In this document: piece by piece, positions 1 through 12,880 of the stretch | Layout of the letters: every line of letters starts with the position of its first letter | Position numbering within the stretch: position 1 is the first letter of the stretch | Origin: Parietaria judaica | Lineage: Eukaryota; Streptophyta; Magnoliopsida; Rosales; Urticaceae | Length of the DNA stretch: 64,000 nt | Assembly: GCA_954871525.1 (NCBI GenBank) | Contig: OX940869.1 | Location: 26,316,001-26,380,000 of the forward strand | Direction: 5' to 3' | Made by a program: the position numbers and the translations under genes | Notes under the pieces: generated by a model | Told to the model about the DNA's origin: nothing | Seen by the model: the letters and a program-made list of their open reading frames with translations, nothing else | The model's database searches: none

Positions 1-343
1 AATAAAATCATCGAAAAGTGCAAATTTCTTGAAAAATACATATTTTTGTTATTTTTTAAGATGTTTGCCGATTTTCGGCAAAAATCATGGAAAAGTACTG
101 GCATGGCCGTCTTACCGATAACTACCGGCAAGACGGATTATCGAAGATTATCGAAGATAATCGTGGAAAAGTTGAACCTTATACTGTCCTAAAATATCAT
201 CATATTATTTTATCAAAATATCATCATATTGAATATTTTTTTTATAGCTTCTCACTTTGTAGAATGTCTACGTCACGCCTTTGATTTTATATTTTTCGTC
301 CTACGTGGCCCTTTCATCATTTTTTTAGCAAAATCTTTTTTAG
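1..343. other. AT-rich intergenic edge
   Basis: I see no gene here. Two short inverted repeats stand out: about 64-82 (TTTGCCG/CGGCAAA around a short T-rich loop) and about 108-134 (GTCTTACCG against CGGCAAGAC). They could be the end of an element lying to the left of the window. Confidence 0.5.
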
Positions 344-797
344 GTTAATGACGTGAAAAATACCTAAAGTTTGGTACAAAAAACTCCTCGTGTACTCAAA
401 GTTTAAAAGTGGTGGCAAAAATACCCAAAGTCGCATTTGGGGAGTTGACCACTCCATTCTCGTAACGCCGTTAACTCTGGCCACGTGAACAAACGTGAGT
501 TGCTGACATAACAACTTTTGCCACATGGACGAGCCCACATCAGCCTCGTTTACGACAAAACAACGAATTAAACTCCTAATTAATACTATTTAATATAACT
601 AATTGAACCCCTAATGATTACACTTAACAAAACAGATTTGTCCACGTGACCAGAGTTAACGGGTAAATTAATGGCGTTACGAGAATAGAGTGGTCAACTC
701 CCCAAATGCGACTTTGGGTATTTTTGCCACCACTTTTAAACTTTAGGTACACAAAGGATTCTTTGACCACACTTTAGATATTTTTGCCGTCATTAAC
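344..797. mobile_element. Foldback / long-TIR MITE
   Basis: Two arms of about 160 bp (344-500 and 640-797) are near-perfect reverse complements around a loop of roughly 140 bp. Both outer ends begin GTTAATGACG when read inward. The best-conserved stretch, including AAAGTCGCATTTGGGGAG, is identical in both arms. No open frame is credible. The flanks are T-runs, so a target duplication cannot be judged. The superfamily is uncertain: the long TIR suggests a Mutator-type or foldback element. A transcript would form a long hairpin. Confidence 0.75.
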
Positions 798-2309
798 TTT
801 TTTTTTTTTTTTTGCACCTATAAGATCTTATACTCAAACTCATGTTTAACTTACTAGAACTTTAATTTAATAAAATCTTAGCTCACAAGTCAGTAAAAAA
901 ATAAAATAAAATAAAATAAGCCCTATATTTTTGCATTTGTATAAATTTGGCCTATTTTTTTGTATTTGTATACCTATTACGCCGATAGTACACTTTCTAT
1001 TTTAATCCTCATGTAGCCCATGATTTTATAATTTTATCTTTATATGGTTCTCAACTTTAAATTATTATATCTCTATTTAACTTTTTCAGATGCACTTAGT
1101 TACTTGACACAAAAACTACATAAACTACATTGACAAAAAAAATTGACGGATTACATATAGACAAAAATGCATAATTAAAAGTCTGATCTAGTCATTATTT
1201 TTAAAATAAGAGGCCATATAAAAGATATAAAATTAGATGCTTTTAATACATCTGTCCTACAAAAATATAACAATTAATAAATTTATTAATACCTTGTCCA
1301 AAAACTTGACCAAGCACTTCATTGACCACTAATTCAGATAATATAATTCTCTTCTCTTCTTTGCCTTGTAAGGAGTTTCCTTTCCACTCAGTGAATTTAG
1401 TTGATAATCAGATAGAACAAGTCACTCACTTAGTGTTGGTTTCTTTTAATTTACACAAAAAATAAACGATAAAGCTAATTCCTTATTCCTTAGTAACTTC
1501 AAGGGATAATAACGGCAAATATATTCAATTATAGTCGAAGTATTTAAGTTCCTTTTGGATCGGAAGAGTGTTTTCGTTTATTTAGTAAAATAGTAGCTCC
1601 GTCTAATCTTATTAGAAAAGTTAATGAATCATTCACTTTAAAAATGACATGCGAAATGTGTCACTTACACATAATTTAATTTTAGTTTTCATCATTGTTA
1701 TTTATTTTAATAATTTAATTATTTGGATCCCCTCTTTATTACATCCTAAATATCTTTTTTGACAGAACTGATTTAAATTAAAGTGCTTTTTAATATAAAA
1801 AGAATCTATATATCCATAAAAGAGCTCTATATATAACTTAAAAACTTTTACCGCTATTATCTTATAATCCATTGAAATAATCATTTTTTTTTCTAAAAAA
1901 TGAGCTGTAATAACTTGCTCCGATCGTCATAACATGCAAATTACAACAATCAAGTGACACATAATCGATATTCAAGGAATAAAAGTTCCGTTTGCTGAAA
2001 GTAAAACCAAAAAAAAAAAAAAGGAAATAGCGCCAAACTTTGATACTTTATCCATCCATTACAAATACAATTGTAAGTTAAAAATTTCAAGGAAAAAATA
2101 GGAATAAATATTATAGCTATATAGTTAAATAGGAAAAAATATTTTGTAAAATACCCAACATTTTGTTAATATTGCTAAATATCCAATCAATCACATTAAT
2201 AAATCACAAAAGACCTTATCACCTTTATAATTAAATATTTAATTTTTTAATCAATTAAATGTGATTAATGTTTCAAACGTGATTAATGCTTGACTAGTCT
2301 TTTCAAATT
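798..2309. other. AT-rich intergenic DNA
   Basis: No gene, RNA gene or clear element end is visible. The stretch is AT-rich with A/T homopolymers (for example around 895-920 and 2010-2025). All open frames are short and lack coding character. Confidence 0.6.
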
Positions 2310-2317
2310 GCCAAAAT

Positions 2318-2915
2318 TAGGGGTGAGCATGGGTTGGTTAGGCCGCTCCGATGCTTTTTATAGACCCGACCCGATCACTTCGGGTTCCTAAAAAAAGGCC
2401 CAATCCGACCCAAAGTTTTTTAATGCCCAAACCAAGCCGACCCAATAAAAAATCGGGCTGGGTTGGTTTGGGTCGCCATGGCCCGATTAATTAAAATTTA
2501 CTCTTATATAACAAAAAATAATATGAAAAAAATGCATCAATGTAAGTCAAAATTCAAGTAAAAATACCCCAAACAAATTTAATCAAACAAACATACACTA
2601 AACAATGTAAAACATGAAAATGAGAGATTGAACAGTCTTTGAATGTAAATAAAATTGAGAATGATAAATTTTAAAAGACTAAAGATTTCTCACTATTTGA
2701 ATAAAAACTAATATGAAATATATATTAATTATACTGGTCGGGTCGGAGACCCCGACCCGACCCAAGGTTTGGACCCGACCCCGACCCGAATAATAGTCAG
2801 GTCCGGCCGGATCCGACACAATTTTGAGTGGGTTAGATTGGGCGGGTTATATTGGGGTCGGGTCTCTAACGGATTGGGTTGGGCCATCGGGTTGAGTCTA
2901 AAATGCTCACCCCTA
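2318..2915. mobile_element. Non-autonomous hAT element (MITE)
   Basis: The 13-bp terminal inverted repeats TAGGGGTGAGCAT are perfect at both ends. They are flanked by a perfect 8-bp target duplication, GCCAAAAT, at 2310-2317 and 2916-2923. Subterminal regions are packed with GGGTCGG/CCGACCC-type repeats, as is usual for hAT transposase binding. The interior is AT-rich and has no coding capacity. TIR sequence and 8-bp TSD together fix the superfamily as hAT. Confidence 0.93.
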
Positions 2916-2923
2916 GCCAAAAT

Positions 2924-5402
2924 CAAAGCCTAAATAATTGGACACTCTCTCTCTTCATTCATCTCTCCACGATTCCAAAAATATTTCCAGCTTATTTAAA
3001 AAAAAATCGCGCAAATTTGTTAATATTTAACGAAAATAAAATTTTTTTTTTATTAATATGGTCGTTAATGATTACAAGTGTTAATATGTTCGATTTTTAG
3101 GGTCGTTAATTCTTGTTAATAGGGTTGAAAGTTAATAATTTGTAGTAACGTGGTGTTAATTTGTATTAATTCCATTTATTTGTGATAAATGCTTTTAGTT
3201 TGTGTTAGTCTCGTTAACACTAAAAAATCGTGGCTATATTTTCGTTATTAATTAAAAAAGAAATAAATAATTCGTGGCTAATTAATGCTAATCACGATTT
3301 GTTTTTCAAAAAAAATATATTTTCAAAAATTAAAATTGAAATACTAAAAAATAGGGGCTAATCATGTTATCAATTTTTAACTAATTAGCTATTAATGTGG
3401 ATTATATTTAGTGTGCTAAAATCATGTGAATGCTAACTATTTTGCCTATAAATATGGATGGTATTTTGAAATTAATTATAGATAAGCAATAAACCAATTG
3501 AACGTGTTATTCATCACAATAATAATTTTCTTTATTGACAATATATTAACTTTGTTAATACAAGTTCATTTTAAACAGTTGAATGCCGATTTGACAATAT
3601 ATTAACTTTGTTAATACATGTTAATGCCTAGGTCATGGCCGACGCCAATGGGATCTTCCTCGCCGCCGCGTCGTGGCCTTCACCATCGCTGGAGCCACTA
3701 TACATCGCCTGGTATGACTCGGACCGTTGTGGATCGAAGCCGGATCGGCGTCGGCGTCGGCATCGGAGAGAGAAGCAACGATGCCTTCGCTGCCGCCGGA
3801 GCTCGATCCAAAACTGCCGCGCGAGGCCGACCTCGTTGTCGACGACAGAGATATCACAAAACTTGTTCCTTCTTTATGATTGCTCGTGATCATTTTTTTT
3901 TTTTTTGCCTCTTCTCATCTTGTAGAAACTACGAAAATATGATGTTGATGAGATTTAAGATTGACAAAATTATATAGTTAAAAAACAGCCCAGAGGATCA
4001 ATGGTGAAATGGGTACCTCTTGGATTCTTCAAAGATCTAGTCTTTCCATGGAAAGATCGAAGCTTTGATAGAAAAAAAAAAAGAAAGAAGCTAAAAGAAG
4101 AATTGGGTTTTTGAGTTTTTTTTTTTTTTGGAGAGAGAATCGATGTGATTGAAAAAAAGAGAGAAATTAGGCATTTAATACCTAAAAATTTGCACATTCA
4201 ATAACAATTTTTTTTAAATAAAAATTAAAAAACGTGAATAATCAAAATAGGTTAATTAAAAGGGTATTATAAGTATAAAATCTGTTATTAGACCACCTCA
4301 TTAATTTGGCTATTTTGCAAAGAAAAAAAAAATTGCTATTTAACTAATCAAACGTTTCAATTAAGTTATTAGGAACAATTTATCTTATTATAAGGTACCA
4401 TAAAGTCAAGACTAGACAAGATGTTTGAATTGCAAGAAATGAAATATGGGCGTCTATAGTTTTCACCTTCAAGTATTTCTCTAAGAAAAGAAAACTCAAG
4501 GTAACCAATTACACCTCTTTTTTTTTTTTTTTTCCATCCTCCGGTCTAATGGCGGTCCCAGTTTTGGAAAAGCATTATTTTGAAAGCAAGAACCGAGTCG
4601 GGACCATTCTGACTTCCGACCATGCACATATGTAATTGTTCATTAGTTAATTATAAGTAGAAAAATTAAATTCTTACAATGTTTTTAAAATTTGTTAAAA
4701 ATGCCATAAATTTTAAATTTTTGGACGGGATAAATTAATATCGTTTCATATTTAATTATGAAGATATTAAATTACTAAAGAATATATAAAATAAACCTTA
4801 ATTAAACAATAAAAACTAAAAAAATAACAAATAAATTAAAATACTACTAAAATTAAGAACCCAGATTTAGACCTTTTTTTTTTTGTTTAAGCCACTTCTT
4901 CGTTCTCGAATTTTACATTTCAAAAATTCATATTTTTAACATAGACCGGGAATCGATATTTTAACCGGTGCCCTCGACAAAAGTTAAAAAAAAAAAAAAC
5001 TAAGCTGGTATGAGTTAAGTTCCTTTTTAATTTTAAGCATTCATGTATTTTTTTATTTTTTTTTAGTTTGAGTGTATTATTAAGGGTTATTAGCGGCAAA
5101 AACACTTAAATTATTTGTAAATGGGCGGGATAGAGTCAATTAAAAAATTGTTGAAAAAGTACCCAAGTTTACTTTTTTGCAAATTGGTAGACCTTATTCA
5201 CTTTCCCGGTAATTTTTTTTACTATTTCCATCAGTGACCACATCAACGTAAATCAAACAAATTAACTCAAATGATCAAACTCACGAGCATCAAAATAAAC
5301 ATGGGTGTAAACACAGATTCTTGGAATATCAAAAATGCAAATTCTTACATTCATTCTCACTTTCTTTCTCGAATTCTCAGTTCATCTCCTCAATAACATC
5401 GT
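2924..5402. other. AT-rich intergenic DNA with one GC island
   Basis: Mostly AT-rich with no recognisable gene. The exception is a GC-rich island at about 3618-3860, open in several frames on both strands, rich in CGG/GCC and without recognisable domains. It may be a relic of a captured 5' gene end. Long T-runs occur at 3894-3907, 4119-4130 and 4519-4534. Around 5083-5230 a stretch resembles decayed TIR sequence (it contains GGCAAAAACACTTAAATT) without a visible partner. The last five bases, ATCGT (5398-5402), are the left target duplication of the solo LTR that follows. Confidence 0.5.
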
Positions 5403-6074
5403 TGTTGAGGTATGATTTCGTTCATTTATAATTAGTACAAATGGACAAATCTTTTACCATTAATTCTTGATAAAAACCCAATGGTCTTAGCATATTTTTC
5501 AAAGTATATTAAACGCTTTTGGCCCAACATGAGTTGAGGCATTTTGCAGGGCCAACTTAGTTGAAAGAAGTCAACTATTCTTGCCGCTTTTCCGGAATAG
5601 TCTGTATATCTCGCCTAAGCGACGCTGTTAGAATAGGAATATTGAAGAACTGCTTGCATAGTCACGAAGTCATCGTCTCAAGCTTCGATTTGATATATAG
5701 AATGTGCAAATCCGATGCTCGAGCAAGAAGTTATGGCTTCCCGAAGACAGCACGCTGAACCTGGTCGCCCGAGCGACGAGCTGGTTACCCGAACGATGAA
5801 TCTGGACGCAAACAGCACCAAATATACCAATAAAGGCGCATTTAAGAACTTTAAAACACGGAATTGAAGGCACGACAATTGGTGACGGAATTCAAGGAAG
5901 ATTTTAGCTCAAGGAAAGCAATTAAAGGCGGAATCAAAGGCTCATTTACTCGGCGCATTGAAGACAAATATTCAAAGTTAAAGACTATAAATATACAGTT
6001 TCTACATCAGTTTTAGGGGTTGGGCTTGGCTTAGAGAATCACTTATTGTATATAGAAAATATTTATTATTTCCC
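5403..6074 (+). repeat. Solo LTR A, left part (interrupted)
   Basis: This begins TGTTGAG and matches the first roughly 670 bp of the intact solo LTR at 13192-14115 throughout. The match stops at the TCCC at 6071-6074 and resumes at 12881-13139. The two parts make a 931-bp LTR. It is flanked by a perfect 5-bp target duplication, ATCGT, at 5398-5402 and 13140-13144. The duplication across a 6.8-kb gap shows that the LTR inserted first and was later split. Confidence 0.9.
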
Positions 6075-6431
6075 TACTGGCCCTGACTTTAGAGAGGCCC
6101 TAGGCGAAAAAATATTTGGGGGCGCCTAAAAACTTTCAAAGTATTTTATATATTTTTATTTAATAATATATTGTTAATAAAATAATCATTAATACCACAT
6201 TAAATTTTATATTTATTTTAAATTTTCGTATGTGATTTTTTTAAAGAAAATTTGTTAGTCACAACTAAAAACAAAAGCAAGAAAAGAAAGAAAGAAAAAA
6301 AAAAAAAAAAAACAGTGCCAAAATATTATACTACTTCTATATCAAACACTATAAATTGAAAACATAAAACACTAAATTGTTTCGTAGCATTAATCAAATA
6401 ACCAAATACTATATTAGAGATACTATTATTT

Positions 6432-8180
6432 TAAATAAATTAATCTTTAATAAAAATGCATATTTTACTATGAATTTAATGAGATAAACTTTAAATAACA
6501 TGATTTTTGTATAAACTTTTATTACGGTGATAAAAGAAAGAGAAATTATAGTAGATAACCATCTTTTAACGTTTAAATTTACATTTATCAAACGTGTGGT
6601 TTTAATTATTAATATAGTCAATCAGGATGATGTGGCATTGGAAACTAATTTCTCCGTACCAAAATTGCCCCTCAACCTATTAAAATTCGTTTTTTATTTT
6701 TTAAATAATTATTTTTATTAATTATGCATGATTTTAGGAATAATTTTGTACCAAATTTGAAATGGTATACCTAAAATATTATCTCCTCTCTCATATATGA
6801 TCAAATCATCTATCTCTCTCCTCCATTTTCCCAACTCTCCCTCTCTCCCGTTTTCTCTCTCATCAAGAACTTCAAACACTCATAACTCCCTCTCTGAAAC
6901 TCCGATTGACGCAAATTTGGTACCGTTGGAAAGGTCTTGACGAGACGAAGCTATTGATAGGTGGATTGTGACCAGAAGTTGCAGGTTTTGATCAGAATAA
7001 TCATGGTAAGTTCCGGTTGCACGATTTAAGATTTATCCCGAAAGAGTTCGATTTTAGAAAAACTAACACCGGATTCATGTTCGGGAGGCCTTTTAATGCT
7101 TGGTGGAGGTGTTCCGCGCCATCGCCGCCGTCATCCACCGCCGCCGGTCGCCGGAGTTCGTCTCCGATCGTGAAATTGGATTGGGGGTTTTGAAGCCCTT
7201 GCCAAGGAGATTAAAACCCCTCAATTAATTTCGAAATCCGATTTCCGATAAGCTTCAATTTCTCCAGATTTCCTCCTTTGGTTCCGCCAAACTCGACGCT
7301 CGTTTTCGATATCGAGTTTATTTCTTGGAGTGTGATTAAGGACGTCATCGGCTATGGTGGCGTGTTGAAGAAGATCGTACCCGGCGGGGACGGTTGGGCT
7401 ACTCCAAGGGACGAAGTTTTTTTGTTTTGTTTATTTGTGTTAATTTTGTGTTAATATGTATGCTAAATCGTGTATATGTATGTTAATTCGACTTGTAAAT
7501 GTATGTTTATTGGTTTATTCGTATTTATTTGTGTAAATGTATGCTAATTCAAATTGTTAATTTGGTTAATGTTTATTAATTCAAATTGTTTTAAATTATT
7601 AATATGGTTAATTCGAATTAATGTTTTATTAAGAAATTTAAATTTTTATTTCAAAAATTGAAAAAACGTTTTTTAAATTTAAATCTGAAATATGAAATTT
7701 ATTTTTAAATTTGGAATTCAAATTTATTTTCCTAATTTATTATTTTATTAATTTAAAAAAATTAAAATAAGTTCGTATTAATTATTGATTATTAAAATAA
7801 ATTTTAAATAAATATGTTAATTCAAATTTTAATATTATTTATTATTAATAATAAGGGTAGATAAGTCATTTTATATCAGTTAATGTGGTTTATTGGCTAT
7901 GACACAAAATTAACTAAGCTGTGGCTATTTTGACAATTTTAAACGTTTAAAAATGCTAGTTAGCTTAAGCTCCCTATAACAAATATGTATAAATTAATTA
8001 GGATAAATATGACAAAGAAAAACGTGTAACTTTTATTTCTTACTCAGTGTAATTTTTTTAGAAATATAATAAAAATTAGAAATAATATGTGAAACTGGCC
8101 CCATTCCAATCAACTCACGTACAAATATATAAGGATAATATATAGAAAAAAGGAAATCATTGATCGATTAGCCTAGAAGC
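6432..8180. other. Non-coding interior with a gene-like 5' fragment
   Basis: AT-rich flanks surround a CT-rich leader (about 6780-6900) and a GC-rich island (about 7080-7420). At 7003-7005 an ATG is followed at once by a perfect GTAAG donor. The layout resembles a promoter, 5' UTR and first-exon boundary, but I recognise no protein in the island. A captured gene fragment or a relic of another element are both possible. Confidence 0.3.
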
Positions 8181-8221
8181 TATTGTTGGCCCCAACCCCC
8201 AAAATGTATACAAAAAACCCA

Positions 8222-8320
8222 TCCGAGTTTTCTTTTTTTATTATTATTTTTAAAAACCTGGATACGAATATATCCGGGACCGGAAAAAAAAAATCCGGGA
8301 TATATCCGGATCCGGGTTTT
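8222..8320. repeat. hAT subterminal repeats, 3' side
   Basis: This is a cluster of ATCCGGG, GGACCGG and ATCCGGATCCGGG motifs, matching the cluster at 12549-12680. It is a likely transposase-binding region, by analogy with other hAT elements. Confidence 0.6.
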
Positions 8321-8650
8321 TATTTGTTTTTTATTTTTATTTTTAATTTGTGTTATTTATTGTTTAGTCCCTAATTTCGTTTAGTTGTTCAAATCTAACA
8401 TTTTGGTACTTAAGTTCGGTTTTGAAAAAAATAAATGTTTAAATTCGTAAATTTTTTTGAGTGTTTTAAATATTTAAAAAATAATTATGAAATAAAAAAA
8501 ACATACAACAACAAAAGAAAGTAAATATGCGTTTTTTATTCAACAAACTCGAAGGTCGGATATGGGAAAGTACAACTACAACCAAATTTCGGAAGGCAAA
8601 CGAAGTTACAAATTCAAAGTACAATAAGAAAATGAACAATTGAAAATGAA

Positions 8651-11600
8651 TTACATTTGAATCTGTGAAAAGTAATTCGCCATTTCTCGGTCGAACATAT
8701 CGTTTTCTTTTTGTCGCTTGTTGGCCATAATCCAATCTCTCAAAAGCATAAGGATCTCGGCCATCAATGACCTCGTAGACTTGCGGCGAGGCTCTAACAT
8801 CCTTCCGGCCATTGAGAATGCCGCCTCCTATGACACCGTTGAGACCGGGATTGTGAGAATGTCATGAGCCAACAAGGATAAAATCGGATACTCCGATCGA
8901 TTTGCCACCATTGAAGAATGTCAAGGCCTTCGTTAGGGCGCGGTGTCGGAGGAAGGTTGCAGAATCGGGCGTACTCGTCGACGGTGTTGCGCCGTCGACG
9001 TCGACCAAGAACTCGAGATCCCGAAGTGCCACTTCCTTGTGAACCTGGTGAAGAAGTCGATGTATTGCCGCGCCCAATAGCCGTAAGGTTGTAGAATAAA
9101 CGGTGATTGTAAACGTATGGTGAACCACCGGCCCTGCGTCCGCCCTATATTAAACAAAAAATATTAACGTTTATTCGAGTAATGTTAGGAAATTAAAATA
9201 ATTAATCTTAAGAAATAAAGTTAAAAAAATTACACGAGTTTGTTGTTGTTGTTGATTCGTTTCCTCCATCTGATCTTCCAAGTCGTTATATTTTTGCTCG
9301 TACTCTTGGTAAAGGGCCTTCATCTTCTAATCCGCATCGAAGTAATTGTGCGTCATATAGGGCTCCCCCGTGATTTCTTGCATGGCAGTTAAGACATCCT
9401 GCAGTTTGGAAAGCTTAAGTGTCGGATCCACGATTACAGCGGCGCAATATAGAAATGGGAGCTTGTCAGGACTCCAATAATACTCAAACTTTGCAATCAT
9501 CGGGGTTAGTACATTGGTAAATAAAGTATTACGTTTTGCGGTTTCAAAATGACAAAGTATATAAAAAATAGCGGGCAAAGCTCTCTAAGACGTGGGTGAG
9601 TAAACATGAGATAAATCAATAGTAAATTGATTCAAAAGGTGTAGAAAAGTCTGTAATTGGATGGCGGTTAACCAATCGTCCGGAGTGATGTCTTCGCGGT
9701 CGTCGTGCTCGGGGCTGTTGATCCAGTTCGTAAGAAGCTCCTTGTATGGTAAGACAACATCCAACATCACGTAGGTCGAGTTCCAACGGATCGGCATATC
9801 CGGTTGAAACGTTCTGACCTGGTAACCGTGAGCCCTGCAATAATCTTTCCAAGAAACTGTACGCATAGTAGATGATCGTATATACAAAATAATGTTCCTA
9901 ATTTTGGCGATACTATCGGAAATAACACGAAGACCGGATTGAACTATCAAGTTTATAATATGACATGCACACCTTTGATGAAAACAATCGTCCCTAAAAT
10001 TGGTCAAACTTTCCTTCATTATTTCTACGGCATTGGCGTGGGCACTAGCGTTATCTAACGTAATGGAAACTACTCTGTCCTTAAGGTTCCAATCCGACAA
10101 AACTTCTAGTATAGACTCAGCTAGGTTTATTGATGTGTGCCTAACCCTTATCGGCTTAAAACCTATGATACGCTTTTCCATATTCCAATTATCGTTAATA
10201 AAACGAGCTACGACCGTAATATAATCATCATTAGCATGTCCTTTCCAATAATCCGACGTTAAAGACACTTTGTAAGAAGATTGTTGGAACATTTCTTGTA
10301 AATCGGCCCTTTGCTGGTTATAAAATTTGAGAATTGTCTCGTGGTTTATATAATACGAGATTTCCCTATAGTTTATTGGCGTCACTTTCATCATCATTTC
10401 GTTAAAACCTTCTCCCTCGGGCGCCGATATAGGCAAACCATCGCGTATAGTCCACTGAGCAATATACATTCTATATACATCATCGGGTAAGCGACTTACC
10501 TGCTCCGCCCGCTTTTTCTTCAAGCATTTCTTGATGTGGTTTTCTAGGCGGGTGTTGCCGTGGTTCTTCGGATGGGTCAAAAATTCCTCACTGCAGTGTC
10601 GGCAAATCCCCCACCTATCTTCCAAGCCGGTTTCGTAGTTGTATCTGTAGTCGGGTATGAAGTCGTGCTGCCAAACCGCTCCCGTTAATTTCTTTCGCTT
10701 CCTCACCGGCGGATGGGGGGACCGACCGCACTCACCCGGAAACTAAGGGTTGTTGGACACGTCCATGTCTAGCTGGCAGCGGCGTTGGTAGAACTTCGTC
10801 AACTTCCTCCTCCTCGCCTTGGCCTTGAACGTAGTTCAGGTCCTACGTATCATCGTTCTCATCATCACCACCATGACCATCATACTCATCATCGGGGTCG
10901 TTGGATTGGTTCCTCAACCTCGTTTCCTTAAAAAACAAAGGAATATTACAAGAGTTTGATATTAATTTAAATATTACAATGAATATTACAATTATTAAAT
11001 TTTAATATTAATCATATTAATTTAATTAAATTTCATATAGTTAAATAAAAAAGTTAACAAAATTAAAAATGGTATTTCTTATGTGTGGAAATAATTATCA
11101 AGCTCTTTTAGACGGAACTCCCCGAGGTTCCACGACCAGATCGACTGGAAAGGATTCTATGATCTCGCTTTAGGCCCAAGCTTTTCTTGACAGAACTCCC
11201 CGAGATTCCCAGGCTAGCTTGGAGGAGATCGCAAAGCAAACCTTATTTAAAAACCAATCTTTCTAAGACACCATAATCCTTAAAAACTTTATAATTATCA
11301 CCACACATAAAAAATAAAATTTTTATTTTTTTAACTTAGTTAGTTAACTATTTAAATTTAACTAAACTAATATGACTAATGATTATTTAGTTATTAATTA
11401 TTAGTATTAATTACTAAATAGTTAATAATTAACTTATTAAGTAACCTATTATTTATTAATTTTTAAGTAATAGTATTAACTTATTAACTTTTTAATTTTT
11501 ATTAATTACTAATGACTATTTATTAAATATTAAGTAAGTAACTATTTTTTAACCAACATTTTATTAAGTAAGTAACCATTTTTAACAAACTAAAATTTAA

Positions 11601-12051
11601 TTTATTATCTAACAATTTAAAATATAATAAAACAATTATTTAATTAATTAACTACTTAAATTAAACGTACCTCGGCGTCGTCGGGGGAAACATATTGTTG
11701 TTGACGATGTTGTTGGACTTGTTGTGCTTGGTATTGTTCCTCGTTGCTAAGGCTTTGCCATTCCGGAATATAGGGACCTTGATAATTAAGTAAGTTAGTA
11801 AAAGCACCGACATTACCTTGAAAAAATAATAATTGTTGGTTCGGACCGACGCCACCGGTACCATATTGACCATGAACCGGTAACGGTTGGCTAGAAGAAC
11901 CGGGAACATTGTGTTGATTCATAACTCCGACATTATAGTTATGTTGACTAAAAGCCGTCCCGCTATTAATCGACCGCGGCGACGGAATAGTGGACTGTCC
12001 TTTTCCTCGAATTTCGGGACGTCCTCGAGAACGATTGTTGCCACTCGACAT
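8651..12051 (-). pseudogene. hAT transposase, BED zinc finger type (RICESLEEPER-like), broken
   Basis: Read on the minus strand. A first exon at 12051-11661 encodes a Gln/Asn-rich, disordered N-terminus and stops at a GTACGT donor. An acidic linker follows (about 10930-10735, with one in-frame stop). The main body, 10706-9327, has a BED finger (GICRHC ... ENHIKKC), an RNase H-like core (TSDYW, TLDNASAHAN) and the hAT signature RCACHIINL. It is broken by in-frame stops at 9585-9587 and about 9327. The C-terminal dimerisation domain runs from about 8935 to 8651 in a shifted frame, contains AAFSMAGRM, and has a stop just before that motif. The order of domains is that of plant Ac-like transposases. 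At least four stops plus a frameshift make it non-functional. The exon-1 to exon-2 join is inferred. Confidence 0.88.
11079..11310. mobile_element. Small MITE in the hAT intron
   Basis: The ends are inverted repeats of about 24 bp (TTATGTGTGG...ATAATTAT, about 21 of 24 matching). The interior is GC-richer than its surroundings and contains an internal direct repeat, GACGGAACTCCCCGAGGTTCC against GACAGAACTCCCCGAGATTCC. It sits in the first intron of the transposase pseudogene. Superfamily unknown. Confidence 0.55.
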
Positions 12052-12548
12052 ATTAACGACAAATTAAACTAATAATCACGATTAATAAAACTAGATTAAA
12101 CTAAATAACACTAATAATAATAACAACAAATAACTAATAATAAACTAAAATACTAATAATAACAACTAAATAAACTAAATTAATAACAACTAAAATACCT
12201 AAACAATATATTAAACTAAAAATAGAGAGTATTTATATAATTTTAAAGTAGCTAAACTATAGACTAAATTCGGAAATATGAGAGCTTGAGAGAGTTTGAG
12301 AGAATTAGAGATGAAGAGAAGAAGTTGTGTGAAAAAAATGGGAGTGAAATGGTGTATTTATAGGGAAAAATGTGTAGGAATTCGAGTAAAGTGGAGGACT
12401 TCAAGGCAAATATTTCCGTTAGATTCCAACGGTACAATTTTTTGACGCATGTCAGGTACTTTTGCCGCAGTCCCTTTAAACTTCCAATGGCTCTTTAATC
12501 TGGGACGTCCCAGATTAAAGAACCGTTGGCTTTTTTTTTTTATAAAAA

Positions 12549-12680
12549 AATCCCGGATATTTCCATATCCGGGTTGTGTAAAACCCGGATACCGAAATAT
12601 CCGGATCCGGAAAAACCCGGATCCGGATATCTCGGTATCCGGGTTTTGTATTTTTTTTAAAATCCGAGTTTAACCCGGTG
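12549..12680. repeat. hAT subterminal repeats, 5' side
   Basis: Dense palindromes built from ATATCCGG, CCCGGAT and CCGGATCCGG, about 500 bp upstream of the first transposase exon. It is the partner of the cluster at 8222-8320. Confidence 0.6.
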
Positions 12681-12880
12681 GGGGAATTTTGGGGCTTAAT
12701 TGGCCCTATAACTTTATCCCATGCTTTAATTCCGGCTTATCTCTCCTCTTCGTCTTCTTTAGAGAAACTTTTATTTTCTTCAATAATGGCGTATAAGTTT
12801 TTTTTTTTTTAGGTTTCCGGTATTGGCGATCTGGGGCCCTAGGCCGTTGCCTCACTCGCCTAGCATCAGGGCCGGCCCTG

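Larger units (their letters stand above)
8200..12700 (-). mobile_element. Putative nested BED-finger hAT element
   Basis: Both borders of the transposase region carry clusters of palindromic CCGGATCCGG / ATATCCGG motifs: 8222-8320 on the left and 12549-12680 on the right. Such subterminal repeats are typical of hAT elements and are absent elsewhere in the insertion. I could not find convincing TIRs or an 8-bp duplication, so the ends are approximate. Confidence 0.5.
6075..12880. mobile_element. 6.8-kb hAT-like insertion splitting solo LTR A
   Basis: The insertion lies between the two halves of the LTR. Its right end reads CAGGGCCGGCCCTG. Its left end has GGCCCTGACTTTAG followed by GGCCCTAGGCGAAAAA, the start of a family seen again at 22656 and 25042. 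The left tip is degraded (TACT in place of the expected terminal bases). Only CCC is shared at the junctions, so the 8-bp duplication expected of hAT is not visible. It contains further elements and the transposase pseudogene at 8651-12051. Whether that gene belongs to this outer element or to a nested one is unresolved. Confidence 0.65.

Noticed and set aside
3618..3977. Open frames on both strands in the GC island
   Set aside because: All three frames are arginine/serine-rich by-products of CGG-rich DNA, and no domain is recognisable.
5083..5230. End of another MULE-type element
   Set aside because: Style resembles TIR sequence (also near 24405), but no partner arm or duplication was found.
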